Assembly: GCA_030849075.1 (NCBI GenBank)
Contig: JASAOO010003484.1
Span: forward strand, 1-64,000
Length of the DNA stretch: 64,000 bases
Direction: 5' to 3'
Origin: Zelonia costaricensis
Lineage: Eukaryota > Euglenozoa > Kinetoplastea > Trypanosomatida > Trypanosomatidae
Shown: positions 27,523 through 36,849 of the stretch, piece by piece
How the letters are laid out: each line of letters opens with the position of its first letter
How positions within the stretch are numbered: position 1 is the first letter of the stretch
Program-made: the position numbers and the translations under genes
The notes under the pieces: generated by a model
Database searches by the model: none
What the model was told of the DNA's origin: nothing
What the model saw: the letters and a program-made list of their open reading frames with translations, nothing else

Positions 27523-28998
27523 ATGAGCGCTGTCGAGGAGTTCGAGTTTGAGCCGTTCGCGGCGCGGCAGGTGAAGTACAAGGCCTGCCTCGACGATTTG
27601 GCCGCGCTGCAGCTCGGTCCAAAGTCCATGATCACCGACGCCACCACGCTGCGCAAGTTCTACAGCAAAGACAAGTCGAGTCACGCCCGCTCCGTGCCCG
27701 TTGCGGCGGTGCGGCCCCGGTCCATTGATCAGGTTTCCGCCGTCGTGAAGGTGTGCGCGGCGCACAAGGTGCCCATGACCCCGCGCGGTGCGGGCACCGG
27801 CATCGAGGGGGCCTGCATCCCGTACGCCGGCGGTATCGTGATCGACACGGACCTCCTCACCCGCATGGACTTCGACCTGGACAACTCGTGTGTGTGGGTC
27901 GGCGCGGGGGTGCGCAAGATGGCGCTGAACAAGGCGGCCACCAAGCACGGCTTTGTGTTCGGCCCAGACCCGTCCTCGAACCCCTGCGTCGGCGGCATGG
28001 TCGCCACGTCGGGGAGCGGCATGTGCACGCTGCGCTACGGCACAACGCGCGAGAACGTGCTGTCCATGAAGGTGGTCACGCCACAGGGCGCGGTCGTGCA
28101 GACGCGGCAGGTGGTGCGCAAGTCGTCTGCCGGGCTCGAGCTCACGCAGCTGTACATCGGCAGCGAGGGCACGCTGGGAGTGATCTGCGAGGTGTGCTTC
28201 CGCCTCTTCCCCATCCAGAAGTTCAGCTCCGGCGGCGTCGGCTTCTTTCCCTCCACGGATGCCGCGGTGCGGGCGGTTGTGGCGCTCAAGCAGCAAGGCG
28301 TGCCACACACGCTGCTGCGGTGCGAGCTGCTGAACAAGGAGGGTGTGGCGGCGGCGAACTCGTACAGCCACACGAACCTGCCGGTGTCGGCGTGTGTGCT
28401 GCTCGAGTTCGTCTCGAACGATGCCCGGCGCCGTGACACGCACGGTGACTACAAGAAGGTGGCCGCGGTGTTCAAGAAGTGTGGGGCGAAGGAGATGCGG
28501 TTCCTGAAGGACGGCAAGGCCATGGACGCCGTCTGGGAGGCGCGCCGCAGTTGTCTCTTCTCCGCGATGCACTCGGACAAGGCGAAGGGCATCCAGCGCG
28601 TCATCACGACGGACGTGTGCGTCCCCATCAGCCGCCTGTCCGAGTGTGTGGAGGCGACGGAGGCGGACTTCAAGGAGAACAACCGGCCCTGCCTGATCTG
28701 CGCGCACATCAGCGACGGCAACTTCCACACGCTTATCCCGTTCACGGACGCCGAGGACTTCAAGCGGGCCCGCGAGCTGGAGGTGCGGATGGTGAAGCGG
28801 GCCGTGGAAATGGGCGGCACCGTTTCTGGCGAGCACGGCGTTGGCATCGGGAAGGTGCACCACGTCACGCACGAACACGGGCAGCCGCACATTTGTGTGC
28901 AGGAGTCCATCAAGAGGGCGCTCGACCCCGACAACGTCATGAACCCTGGCTGCTTCTACCCGTTCCAGCAAGTCATCTATCCCACCGCCCACCTGTAA
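27523..28998 (+). CDS. LDHD: D-lactate dehydrogenase-like FAD oxidoreductase, possible glycosomal PTS1
   Basis: A 491-residue flavoprotein of the D-lactate dehydrogenase (cytochrome)/glycolate oxidase GlcD family, which oxidises D-2-hydroxyacids such as D-lactate from the glyoxalase pathway to 2-oxoacids. The FAD-binding PCMH domain covers about residues 50-225, with the pyrophosphate loop PRGAGTGIEG from P87 and the segment SNPCVGGMVATSGSG. The C-terminal FAD-oxidase domain has the metal/substrate motifs HISDGNFH (395-402) and GEHGVGIGK (436-444). Start ATG 27523 gives a normal-length enzyme without a mitochondrial presequence. The last three residues are AHL, which fits the [SAC][KRH][LM] type-1 peroxisomal signal used for glycosomes; most D-LDHs are mitochondrial. 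Enzyme family is firm; substrate and location are inferred. Confidence 0.92.
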   Translation: MSAVEEFEFEPFAARQVKYKACLDDLAALQLGPKSMITDATTLRKFYSKDKSSHARSVPVAAVRPRSIDQVSAVVKVCAAHKVPMTPRGAGTGIEGACIPYAGGIVIDTDLLTRMDFDLDNSCVWVGAGVRKMALNKAATKHGFVFGPDPSSNPCVGGMVATSGSGMCTLRYGTTRENVLSMKVVTPQGAVVQTRQVVRKSSAGLELTQLYIGSEGTLGVICEVCFRLFPIQKFSSGGVGFFPSTDAAVRAVVALKQQGVPHTLLRCELLNKEGVAAANSYSHTNLPVSACVLLEFVSNDARRRDTHGDYKKVAAVFKKCGAKEMRFLKDGKAMDAVWEARRSCLFSAMHSDKAKGIQRVITTDVCVPISRLSECVEATEADFKENNRPCLICAHISDGNFHTLIPFTDAEDFKRARELEVRMVKRAVEMGGTVSGEHGVGIGKVHHVTHEHGQPHICVQESIKRALDPDNVMNPGCFYPFQQVIYPTAHL

Positions 28999-30203
28999 GT
29001 CCGCGTGTGCCCCCTTTGTTGTCGAGGAGAACACGACGGGTGCGCACGCCCTTGTGTCGTTGCTGCCGCGGCATGGCCAGCAAAGCACCCGTCCACAGCG
29101 ACTCAAGCGCGCCACCTCGCGTGCCGGTGTGTGTCTATTCCTTCTGCCACGGTCACGTTGTGGCTTCCGATGGGGATGGAGGGGGGGTGGTGGTGGTGGT
29201 GCGCGTGCCGTGGCGCGCTCCCGGTGCGACCGACCTTCTTTTCTTTTGCTTGTTTCTGTGTGCACGGCTTCTCTTCAACCAGCGCCATCCATTCGCCCAG
29301 TGCGTCACGGCTGGACCCACCGCGCCGGGTAGGCACCTCGTCGCGACAGCATTCACATACGCAGCAGGGATGCCGCACCCCCTTCCCCTCTTCGACGTTC
29401 TCTTTACCCACCTCTTTAGCGCACATGCTTTCATGATTTCCTAGTCTTGAGTATCGCCCCCCCCCCTCTCCCCCGTCTCTCACGCCAGGCGGTGGCGCAC
29501 GCACTTTCCAACCACAGGGAGTGGAGCATCGGCACGGTAGCGATGGGCGTGATGCGCACCTGGTGAAGTCGCACGGCTCGCAGCCAGACACAAGTTCACC
29601 CTGCAGGCTTCGAGACCGCGCTCACTGCGCACCGTGCCCTCCCACACGCACCGCGAACGCCCCGTCGCCTCCTGCCGCTTCCCGCTCTTCCTCCCCCCCG
29701 GCGCACTTAGTCGCCCACTGCCCGCACGCGTTGGGTGCGTCGTGTAGTTCGCTGCCTCTTCATCTTCTTTGCCTGTTGGTGCGTTGCCTCGCTGCTCCTC
29801 TTCCCCATTTCGCGCCGAGGCGTGCCACCCCCCTCCTTCCCTTCTGTGAACTTGTGCACGTAGTGGGTCCTTCCATCCTTCGTTCCCCGTCCCTCCCTTC
29901 CTCTTGTTGTTGTTTTCTTGTCTTCCATGCGAGCTTGCGCGCTAGTTTGCTTCTAATTGCCGTCGGTGCCCTCCTCCCCGCGCTCGGTGCGCGTCCTTGA
30001 TGGGCTACGCCGACTGGCCACCCTCTGTCCCCTCCTCCTCCTCCTCCTCTGTCTCTGTCTCTCTGTTGTACATCGGCCTCGTCTTGCCTGACCGCCTCCT
30101 GTCGTGGAGCGCATGTCCCTGTGCGGCCTTCGTTTCCCCATTCTTCTCTTCTCTCGTACTTCTTTTCTTTTCTCGATGCGCTTCTTTGCGGCTCAATGGC
30201 GCA

Positions 30204-30235
<32 letters not shown>

Positions 30236-31233
30236 GCACACACACACATACATAGAGACGCACACGCATCGCCTTCTCGTGCACACCACGTGGGGGGAAC
30301 GACAGGCCGGGTAACTCCCGCCTTCGCCTGTTGCTTTCTTGTGTTGTCGCGCGTTGTGTGCCACCCGTGTCGCTGCGGTGGGTGTGTGGGAGGCACGCAG
30401 TTGCCGCTGGTGCCGCAGAACTTCTGCCCCTTTCCCTGTCAACAAGAAAAGGGGGGGGGGCCTCTGGGAGTAGCCGGCGAGGAGGCGCGGCCAGCCGTGC
30501 GATCTCACCTCCCACCGTCGATGCCTCCCTTGCCCTTCCCAAGTGTGCAGGTGAACATGCACGCTTGACAACACGGGAGAACATCGAACAGGAGAAAAAG
30601 AGCCGATTCCAGGCACGCCTGCATGTGCCAACGCCGGCCGCGGCCGAACACAACCACAAAGAAGGGCAGGCGAGAAGAGCGGGCGCGCCAGTTCTTGTCG
30701 CTGCGCACGGCTGATACGGACACGGAGAACGGTACGAGCGGCCGCTCTCGCCGACCGACAGCCCCAAACTGCTCCGGTAGCACCCGCTTCTCGTCTGGTG
30801 ACGGTCGTGCGGTGGCCACAGCAACGTGCACGCACCCACGCGTGCGGAAGTGCGCACCGGCATCGACAGCGCTGGGAGGGGGGTGCCTGCGCACAACGAA
30901 GCGGCGGCTGTACACCGAACAGAGTCGCAGTGTCTCAGCTGCCCCGCGTCATGTCACCCAACGCCTTCACTGTTTGCTTCCTTCATTCTCTCTTTCTTGT
31001 TCCCTAAACGGGCTGTCCGGTGCGCCGTCCCCGCCAGCCGTCTCGCACGCCCCGGTGACTTTGTGAGCAGATCCCACACGCGCACAGTGGACCTGCCCTT
31101 GCCCGCTGCGCGCTTCCATCTTGTTCCATCCTCGACCCTCTCCCTTGCCGCTGCCATCCCTTGTAGCCTGCAGGGCCTCCGTTGCCGACCACACATCCCC
31201 CGCCGCCCGTCACACCGATCCACGCTGTGCGCG
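28999..31233. other. 2.2-kb spacer
   Basis: No gene supported. It contains CT-rich stretches (29690-29920 and 30020-30070), a (CA)n tract at 30204-30232 continuing imperfectly to 30249, a G10 run at about 30451-30460, and CT-rich sequence about 31130-31190 ahead of the next gene. Confidence 0.6.
30204..30249. repeat. (CA)n microsatellite
   Basis: About 14 uninterrupted CA units (30204-30232), a short interruption, then six more units. The purest of the CA tracts in the first half of the window. Confidence 0.9.
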
Positions 31234-31983
31234 ATGCCGTTCTGGAAGAACTATATCTACACCAAGCCGGAGGTGGACGACGACGACCTCCCGCTGCCCG
31301 AGTACCGCATCTTCGATGACGAGGGCCACTACAAAGAGGAGGACGTGACGGCCGCCGTCGTCGCGGCGTGGCGCCGGACGTCGACGTCGTCATCCAGCGG
31401 GGCGGCCAACGCGAAGAAGTCGCCGCAGATCTCGCCCAAGCGCCGCGCGTCGCTGCTGCAGTCCGTCGGCGCCAAGACCACGACCCCCATCAAGGTGGAT
31501 GAGCCCCAGCCCACCTCACCGCGCGCGTCCACGAAGACACCGTCGGCGTCCCGCTCCCCCTCGGCGCGGAAATCGACAGCCAAGTCGCCGGCTCGCGCCA
31601 AGTCGCCGGACCCGCAGCCCGTCGCTGCCCCCGCCCCCGCCGCGAAGCGCAGCAGCCCTAAGAGGGCCGCACCGAAGAAGACCGCGGCACCGTCGCCTAA
31701 GAAGGCTGCCGCAAAGAGGGCATCGCCAAAAGCCGCCGCCGCCCCCACCCGCGCTCGCTCGCCGGCGCCCACGAAGCCGTCCGCGGCATCGAGCCGGCGC
31801 AGCTCCCGCTCCCGCTCCCGCTCCAGCTCGCGCAGCAAGGCGGGCTCGAGGGCGCCGTCGAAGACGCCGAGCCCGAAGTGGACGCTGGCCGCCCTGAAGG
31901 CGTACGCCAAGGACAACGCCATTCGGCTGGAGGGCGCGACGACAAAGGCCGGCATCCTCGGCGCCATCCGCGGCTCCTCGTAG
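31234..31983 (+). CDS. Basic Lys/Ala/Ser/Pro-rich protein with C-terminal SAP-like motif
   Basis: A 249-residue protein from ATG 31234 (the frame is open upstream but UTR-like). Residues 1-48 are acidic and conserved-looking (MPFWKNYIYTKPEVDDDDL). Residues 50-212 are a disordered, strongly basic tract with many SPK, KSPA and RSRS motifs, similar to histone H1 tails and SR proteins. Residues about 215-246 (WTLAALKAYAKDNAIRL and onward) have the helix-extended loop-helix pattern of SAP/HeH/LEM-type DNA- or RNA-binding motifs, with the typical TKAGILGAI second helix. This suggests a nuclear or kinetoplast nucleic-acid-associated protein. No family name is assigned; the low-complexity core makes homology hard to judge by eye. 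Confidence 0.8.
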   Translation: MPFWKNYIYTKPEVDDDDLPLPEYRIFDDEGHYKEEDVTAAVVAAWRRTSTSSSSGAANAKKSPQISPKRRASLLQSVGAKTTTPIKVDEPQPTSPRASTKTPSASRSPSARKSTAKSPARAKSPDPQPVAAPAPAAKRSSPKRAAPKKTAAPSPKKAAAKRASPKAAAAPTRARSPAPTKPSAASSRRSSRSRSRSSSRSKAGSRAPSKTPSPKWTLAALKAYAKDNAIRLEGATTKAGILGAIRGSS

Positions 31984-33295
31984 GGCCAGCAGGGAGTGTC
32001 AGCGCAGTGGTGCGGGTGGGCTTCGCGCGATACCGCGCGTTGAAGGCGCACTCGCGCCGTCATCATGCATTGAGGTAGGCTGTGTGCGGGGACGTGGCGG
32101 GTCCACCTGCTGCTGCCGAGGCACAGGCCCCCCCTCTCCCCCCCCACCACGCAGACGCGGTGCGCTGGTCCAAACGCATTACGTCGCCCTTCAGCGAGTG
32201 CGTCGAGATGCGGACGCGCTCGCGGCTACTGCGATGCGGCGCGGTCTCTCTCTTGCGCGGCGCTGGCGCTCTTTGGCCTCTGTTTGTCTTGTCTTCAGTT
32301 TGCATAGATGCACGCGTGAGCTTGCTTTCCTCGTTCTCTTCTCCTTCCCTCTTCGCTGGGCCCTGGCAGCACCGGGGTCGAGGCTGAAGCGTAGTGGCTG
32401 TGTGCGCGCAAGTGTGTGCGTGTGCCGTGGGACGCCGGGTGCCGGCCTTTGCGAAGTCGCTTACCTGGTGCACGTGTGGAGATTCAAGTGCACGTGCTTG
32501 TCCGCGCTGGTTGTGTGTTGCTCGATAGATCATCTGGTTCTTGTTCTCTCCTTTTCTGGTGTCGTGAATGGCAGCGCGTGCGTGCGTTTGTGTGTGTGTG
32601 TGTGTTCCAGCAGGAGTGTGCGAGTGCGTCCACTGTGACGCACCGCTCATCGCTCTTGCTGATGGCGCGATGAGGGCGCTCATGAATCCCTGCCATGGCT
32701 CAAGGCGGTCCTGCACCTCCCCCCCTCCCGCCCAGTACCACCTTAATCGCCTGCGTCGCGGGCCGCGCCCGAACGGACGATTCGCGTGTTGACGTGTACC
32801 TCTACCAGTGTCTGTCTCTCTCACTCGCTGTGTCTGTGCGTAGTGCCCTTCAAGGAGTTCATGAAAGCAGAGCTGGGGTGGAGAGGTGGACACCGTTCTT
32901 GCCCCTCCCCAGGGGACAGTGAGCGTCGATCCATCCATCAGGCGCGTCACCCGTGCGGTGTGCAGGCGGGGCAGTGAAGGGGGCTCGACCAGGTTCCGCC
33001 CTCCGCTGCGCCTGAGAGGAGCGCTTGTGGGATTGAACTACTTTGGCTGCAGCGATCGGGGGGTGGGGTGGGGGGAAGGATGCGGCTGCATCGGCACGTT
33101 CCGCCGTGGCGTCTGCCTTGTGAGCCAGAGGCGTGCCACGCGCGCACCCAGACGCGTTCCGCGGCGCCTCCTCGTCAACGCCTCCGCCACGTGCACACGC
33201 TTCTGCTCATTGGTCGCTTCTTCTCTCACTTCTGCATTCATAGGACTCACGAGACAGAGGGGCCGCAGCCGCTTCAGCATCGACTGCGCCCCCGT

Positions 33296-33296
<1 letters not shown>

Positions 33297-33328
<32 letters not shown>
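33297..33328. repeat. (CA)16 microsatellite
   Basis: Sixteen perfect CA units, ending 95 bases before the TTLL start codon, i.e. just upstream of the probable splice acceptor. Confidence 0.9.
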
Positions 33329-33331
<3 letters not shown>

Positions 33332-33377
33332 CAACTCACACCTGTCTCTGTCTCGATCCTCTCCCTATCCCTCCACC

Positions 33378-33379
33378 AG
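33378..33379 (+). promoter_or_regulatory. Candidate trans-splice acceptor AG for TTLL gene
   Basis: CT-rich tract 33345-33374, then ACCAG, 44 bases before ATG 33424. Confidence 0.5.
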
Positions 33380-33423
33380 TTTCTTGCTGTCTTGGACTCG
33401 TGTTGCGTCGTGAAGGCGGCGCC

Positions 33424-35124
33424 ATGGAGCCTGCAGCGCGCTCCCCGGCGGTAGTGATCGACTGCCACCGCACCCGCTACCACGTTGTCCGGGCCGCCGC
33501 ACGGCAGGTGGGGTGGACTGTGGACGACTCGAACACGGAGGAGTGCATTCCCGACACCTTTCACGGGGTGCAGCTGAGGGCGGGTGAAGGGCCACACGGC
33601 GAGGCTTCCGCTGCGGTGCCGCACGCAGCGGAGGTGATGTGGGTCGACAAGAGTGTCGTGAGCACCGCCGTGGCAAAGCTGCCGTGCTACGCCCGCCTGA
33701 ACCACTTCGCTGGTATGAACGTGGTGGCCTGCAAGGCGCTCCTCTTCCGCCGACTCATGCAACTCGCCCGCCTCCATGCCGGAGAGCGCTCCCCGGCGCA
33801 GGACGGGCACCGCGACAGCGCCGCCTCCACCCCCATCACCGCGAACACCGCACTGCACCGCTTCTTCGCGCTCGCCGTTCCGCCAAGCTTCTCCAGCCTC
33901 ACCGACCTGGGCCGCCTTGCCGCGTACCGGCGCGAGTTGGCCGACCGCACCGTCGGCGCCGAGGCGGCAGCACCCGCATTCTTCATCATCAAGCCCAACA
34001 CGGGGTGCGAGGGCCGCGGCATTCGCCTCTCCGTGTCGCCCGAGGACGACCTGAGCGAGGAGGAGCGCACGAACAAGCAGCGGGAGTGCATCGTGCAGCT
34101 GTACATTGACCGGCCGCTGCTGCTGGGTGGGCGCAAGTTTGACCTCCGCCTCTACGTGCTGCTCCTCACCACGGTGCCGCCTCGCCCGTCCACGCGGAAG
34201 AGTTCACGGCCAGGCGCGTCGCAGCCGTCTGCTGAGGTTGCGAACGCTGACGCGCAGTTTCCTTCCCACGTCCCCAGTGGAGTGCAGGGCGTCGAACTCT
34301 ACGTGCACCGCGAAGGGCTTGTCCGCATCTGCGCAGAGCCGTACGCGGTACCGACACTGGAGAACTGCGGCGACGCCTGGCGCCACCTGACCAACTACGC
34401 GGTGAATAGGCGGTCCGCGCGCTACGTGCCACACGCCGAGGCCGAGCCGGCCGAGTGCGCCTCGTCACAGGCCGTGCCTGCGGGCCGTGGCGGCGGCGGA
34501 GGGGGTGAGGCGGAGAGCAACAAGCAGAGCCTGGAGGCCTTTGCGGCCCACATCGAGTCGCTCGGTACGTCGGGCGGCTGGCCGCTGGTGCGACGCCGCA
34601 TTGACGAGTGCGTTGCGCTGACGGTGCTCTCCGGGGTGGAGGTGCTGCGCCGTGAGTTCGTCGGCGCTGGCGGCACACGCGGCAGCCGGGCAGACGGCCT
34701 CAGCTGCTTCGAGCTCCTCGGGTTCGATGTTCTGCTGCGAGAGCGGGACCTGCAGCCGGTGCTCATGGAGGTGAACCACTCCCCCTCGCTCTTCTGCGAC
34801 ACCGCCTTCGACTTCGCCGTGAAGAGCGCCGTGCTGCGCGACACGTTTCGCCTGCTGCAGTCGCACATGCCGCCGTGGACGCGTCACGAGGGCGTCCCGC
34901 AACGGTACGAGGCATGCATGCAGGGCGACGCAATGGACAAGGCGGCGGAGGGGCTGCTGCGTGGCGGGGACGGTGCGGCCCCGTCCGGGTTCCGGCGTGT
35001 GCTGCCGCGCTACGGCACGGGCGACGAGGTCACCACCGAGGGGGACGAGGCGCTTCGGGACTGGACGCCGGAGGACCGTGCCGCCCAGCAGCGCATCGTG
35101 GAGCTTTCAAAGCGGCTGCCGTAG
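33424..35124 (+). CDS. Tubulin-tyrosine-ligase-like (TTLL) enzyme
   Basis: A 566-residue protein from ATG 33424 (a GTG eight codons upstream is not used). TTL ATP-grasp motifs are present in order: ATP-binding lysine in FIIKPNTGCEGRGI (K190), LYIDRPLLLGGRKFDLRLYV, the YVHREGLVRI strand, LTNYAVNRRS, and the catalytic metal-binding motif LMEVNHSPSL (E449, N451). Such enzymes add tyrosine, glutamate or glycine to tubulin tails; trypanosomatids have several, mainly polyglutamylases acting on axonemal and subpellicular microtubules. Which activity this one has cannot be read from motifs alone. Oddities: a Ser/Pro-rich insertion of about 40 residues between the KFDLRLYV strand and the next strand, and a Gly-rich insertion after the LTNYAVN motif. 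Length is normal for a compact TTLL. Confidence 0.92.
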   Translation: MEPAARSPAVVIDCHRTRYHVVRAAARQVGWTVDDSNTEECIPDTFHGVQLRAGEGPHGEASAAVPHAAEVMWVDKSVVSTAVAKLPCYARLNHFAGMNVVACKALLFRRLMQLARLHAGERSPAQDGHRDSAASTPITANTALHRFFALAVPPSFSSLTDLGRLAAYRRELADRTVGAEAAAPAFFIIKPNTGCEGRGIRLSVSPEDDLSEEERTNKQRECIVQLYIDRPLLLGGRKFDLRLYVLLLTTVPPRPSTRKSSRPGASQPSAEVANADAQFPSHVPSGVQGVELYVHREGLVRICAEPYAVPTLENCGDAWRHLTNYAVNRRSARYVPHAEAEPAECASSQAVPAGRGGGGGGEAESNKQSLEAFAAHIESLGTSGGWPLVRRRIDECVALTVLSGVEVLRREFVGAGGTRGSRADGLSCFELLGFDVLLRERDLQPVLMEVNHSPSLFCDTAFDFAVKSAVLRDTFRLLQSHMPPWTRHEGVPQRYEACMQGDAMDKAAEGLLRGGDGAAPSGFRRVLPRYGTGDEVTTEGDEALRDWTPEDRAAQQRIVELSKRLP

Positions 35125-35892
35125 ACGCAGCGAGCTCTGCGTGGCGTGTTGCCCCACACAGACCGAGGTGACCTCCCCTCTTCAATGGCTTGCGCAGGCC
35201 CGCGTCGGCTTGTGCCACACTGGCGCGCACCTTTCGCAGAGCTCGCGCAGCAACTCCGCCCAAGTGCCGCGCCTCGCCCCGGAGTGCGTGCATGAGAAAT
35301 GCGTCAGGTGCACAGCGCGTCCTCTGCGTGATGCGACTTGTGAGCCGAGCCCCGGCACGCAGAACGGCGGGCACCACGACAAGATACAGACGCGTCTCAA
35401 CATGGGAAGTCGAACACACCCGATCCACCGAGCGGTGGGAGGGGCACAGCGGAACGTGCGACTGCGCCCTCTGCGGCCTTAACGCCGCGATCATGCATGT
35501 ACTGACATGGAGGCGTACACGTGCGTGTGTGTGTGTGCTCTGTGCAGAGCAGGTCCTCAACGTGCACGCCAGCAGCGCCCTCGTGTCCGCCGTCGCACCT
35601 CCATCCTCCGTCTTCACGTGACGTGTTGATGTGTGTCACCTCATCATACCGCCCTCCGCCCCCTCTTTGTTTTCTTTGTTCGATGTCTCGCTCCACCGGC
35701 GTGTACACTGCTGCGCCTCACTCCCACGCCTCTGCGCATGCGTATTCGCGCCTCCTCAACGCAACACACGCCGCAGCTAATCCGCACCCCACGCCTCAAC
35801 CCGCCGCCCCCTGACTTTTCCTTTCCAACCTACTCCAGCCCTCCCCACTCTTATCTCCTCCCTCGACCCACCCCCCGCCCCCCGCCGCGACG
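35125..35892. other. Spacer before 2OG oxygenase gene
   Basis: No gene seen. A 6-bp hairpin (ACGCAG 35125-35130 with CTGCGT 35137-35142) starts at the base after the TTLL stop codon. The 3' half is very pyrimidine-rich, and an AG at 35837-35838 is a reasonable acceptor 54 bases before the next ATG. Confidence 0.6.
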
Positions 35893-36849
35893 ATGTCCCT
35901 TCCAGTGATTGACATTGCGCCGCTGTACAACGACAACAAGAATGACCTGATGCGTGTGGCGCACGAGATCGACGCGGCGTGTCGCACGTGGGGCTTCTTC
36001 TACATCACGGGGCACAACATCCCAAAGGATCGCGTGGAGAAGCTGACGGCGATGGCGCACAAGTTCTTCTCGCTGCCGGATGAGGAGAAGCTGCGCATCG
36101 ACATCAGCAAGACGAACAACCACCGCGGCTACGGGACGTACTCTGCAGAGCAGTTGGACCCCAGCAAGCCTACCGACTGGAAGGAGACGTTCGACATGGG
36201 CTGCCACCTGCCGCTGCACCACCCGTCGGTTGTTGCGGGCAAGCCGCTGCGCGGCCCGAACAACCACCCGACGTGGGTGGAGGGGTGGGAGGAGCTGATG
36301 GAGCGGCACTACGCGGACATGCAGCGCCTCGCACTGCTCCTCCTCCGCGCGCTGGCGCTCGCCATCAACATCGACGAGGAATTCTTCGTCTCGAAGTTCC
36401 ACGAGCCTCTGAGTGTGTTCCGCATGATCCGCTACCCTGCGCTGCCGGATGAGAAGGGCCGCGTGGTGTGCGGCGCGCACACGGACTACGGCATCGTGAC
36501 CCTGCTGTACCAGGACACGGTGGGTGGGCTGCAGGTGAAGAACCTGAAGGGCGAGTGGCTCGACGCGCCGCCGATCGAGGGCAGCTACGTTGTGAACATC
36601 GGCGACATGATGGCGATGTGGAGCAACGGGCGCTACAAGAGCACGCTGCACCGTGTGCTGAACCCCGGCGTGGACCGCATGTCGATGCCGTTCTTCTGCG
36701 AGCCGAACCCCGAGACGATCATCTCGTGCCTGCCGAACTGCTTCGACGAGGAGAACCCTGCGAAGTTCCCGGACGTGAAGGCAGTCGACTGGATGGAGAA
36801 GCGCTTCAAGCAGACGTACGCATACCGCACGGACTCACATCAGGTTTAA
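35893..36849 (+). CDS. 2-oxoglutarate/Fe(II)-dependent oxygenase, isopenicillin-N-synthase type
   Basis: A 318-residue protein that matches the IPNS/gibberellin-oxidase/ACC-oxidase superfamily along its full length. The N-terminal DIOX_N segment starts PVIDIAPLY and includes WGFFYITGHNIP. The iron ligands are complete: H196-x-D198 (AHTDYG) and H253 (STLHRVL), and the 2-oxoglutarate carboxylate motif R262-x-S264 follows at the usual distance. It should therefore be an active dioxygenase that couples 2-oxoglutarate decarboxylation to oxidation of a small molecule. The substrate is unknown; names such as gibberellin oxidase or thymine dioxygenase should not be transferred. No targeting signal is seen. 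Proteins of this kind in trypanosomatids resemble bacterial and fungal ones, so transfer is possible. Confidence 0.93.
   Translation: MSLPVIDIAPLYNDNKNDLMRVAHEIDAACRTWGFFYITGHNIPKDRVEKLTAMAHKFFSLPDEEKLRIDISKTNNHRGYGTYSAEQLDPSKPTDWKETFDMGCHLPLHHPSVVAGKPLRGPNNHPTWVEGWEELMERHYADMQRLALLLLRALALAINIDEEFFVSKFHEPLSVFRMIRYPALPDEKGRVVCGAHTDYGIVTLLYQDTVGGLQVKNLKGEWLDAPPIEGSYVVNIGDMMAMWSNGRYKSTLHRVLNPGVDRMSMPFFCEPNPETIISCLPNCFDEENPAKFPDVKAVDWMEKRFKQTYAYRTDSHQV

Larger units (their letters stand above)
31984..33423. other. Spacer before TTLL gene
   Basis: No gene seen. An imperfect GC-rich hairpin lies near 32020-32048; (TG)n near 32588-32604; (CA)16 at 33297-33328; and a CT tract plus AG at 33345-33379. 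Confidence 0.6.

Noticed and set aside
27490..29265. 591-codon minus-strand open frame
   Set aside because: Antisense shadow of the D-LDH-like gene, which has full family motifs on the + strand.
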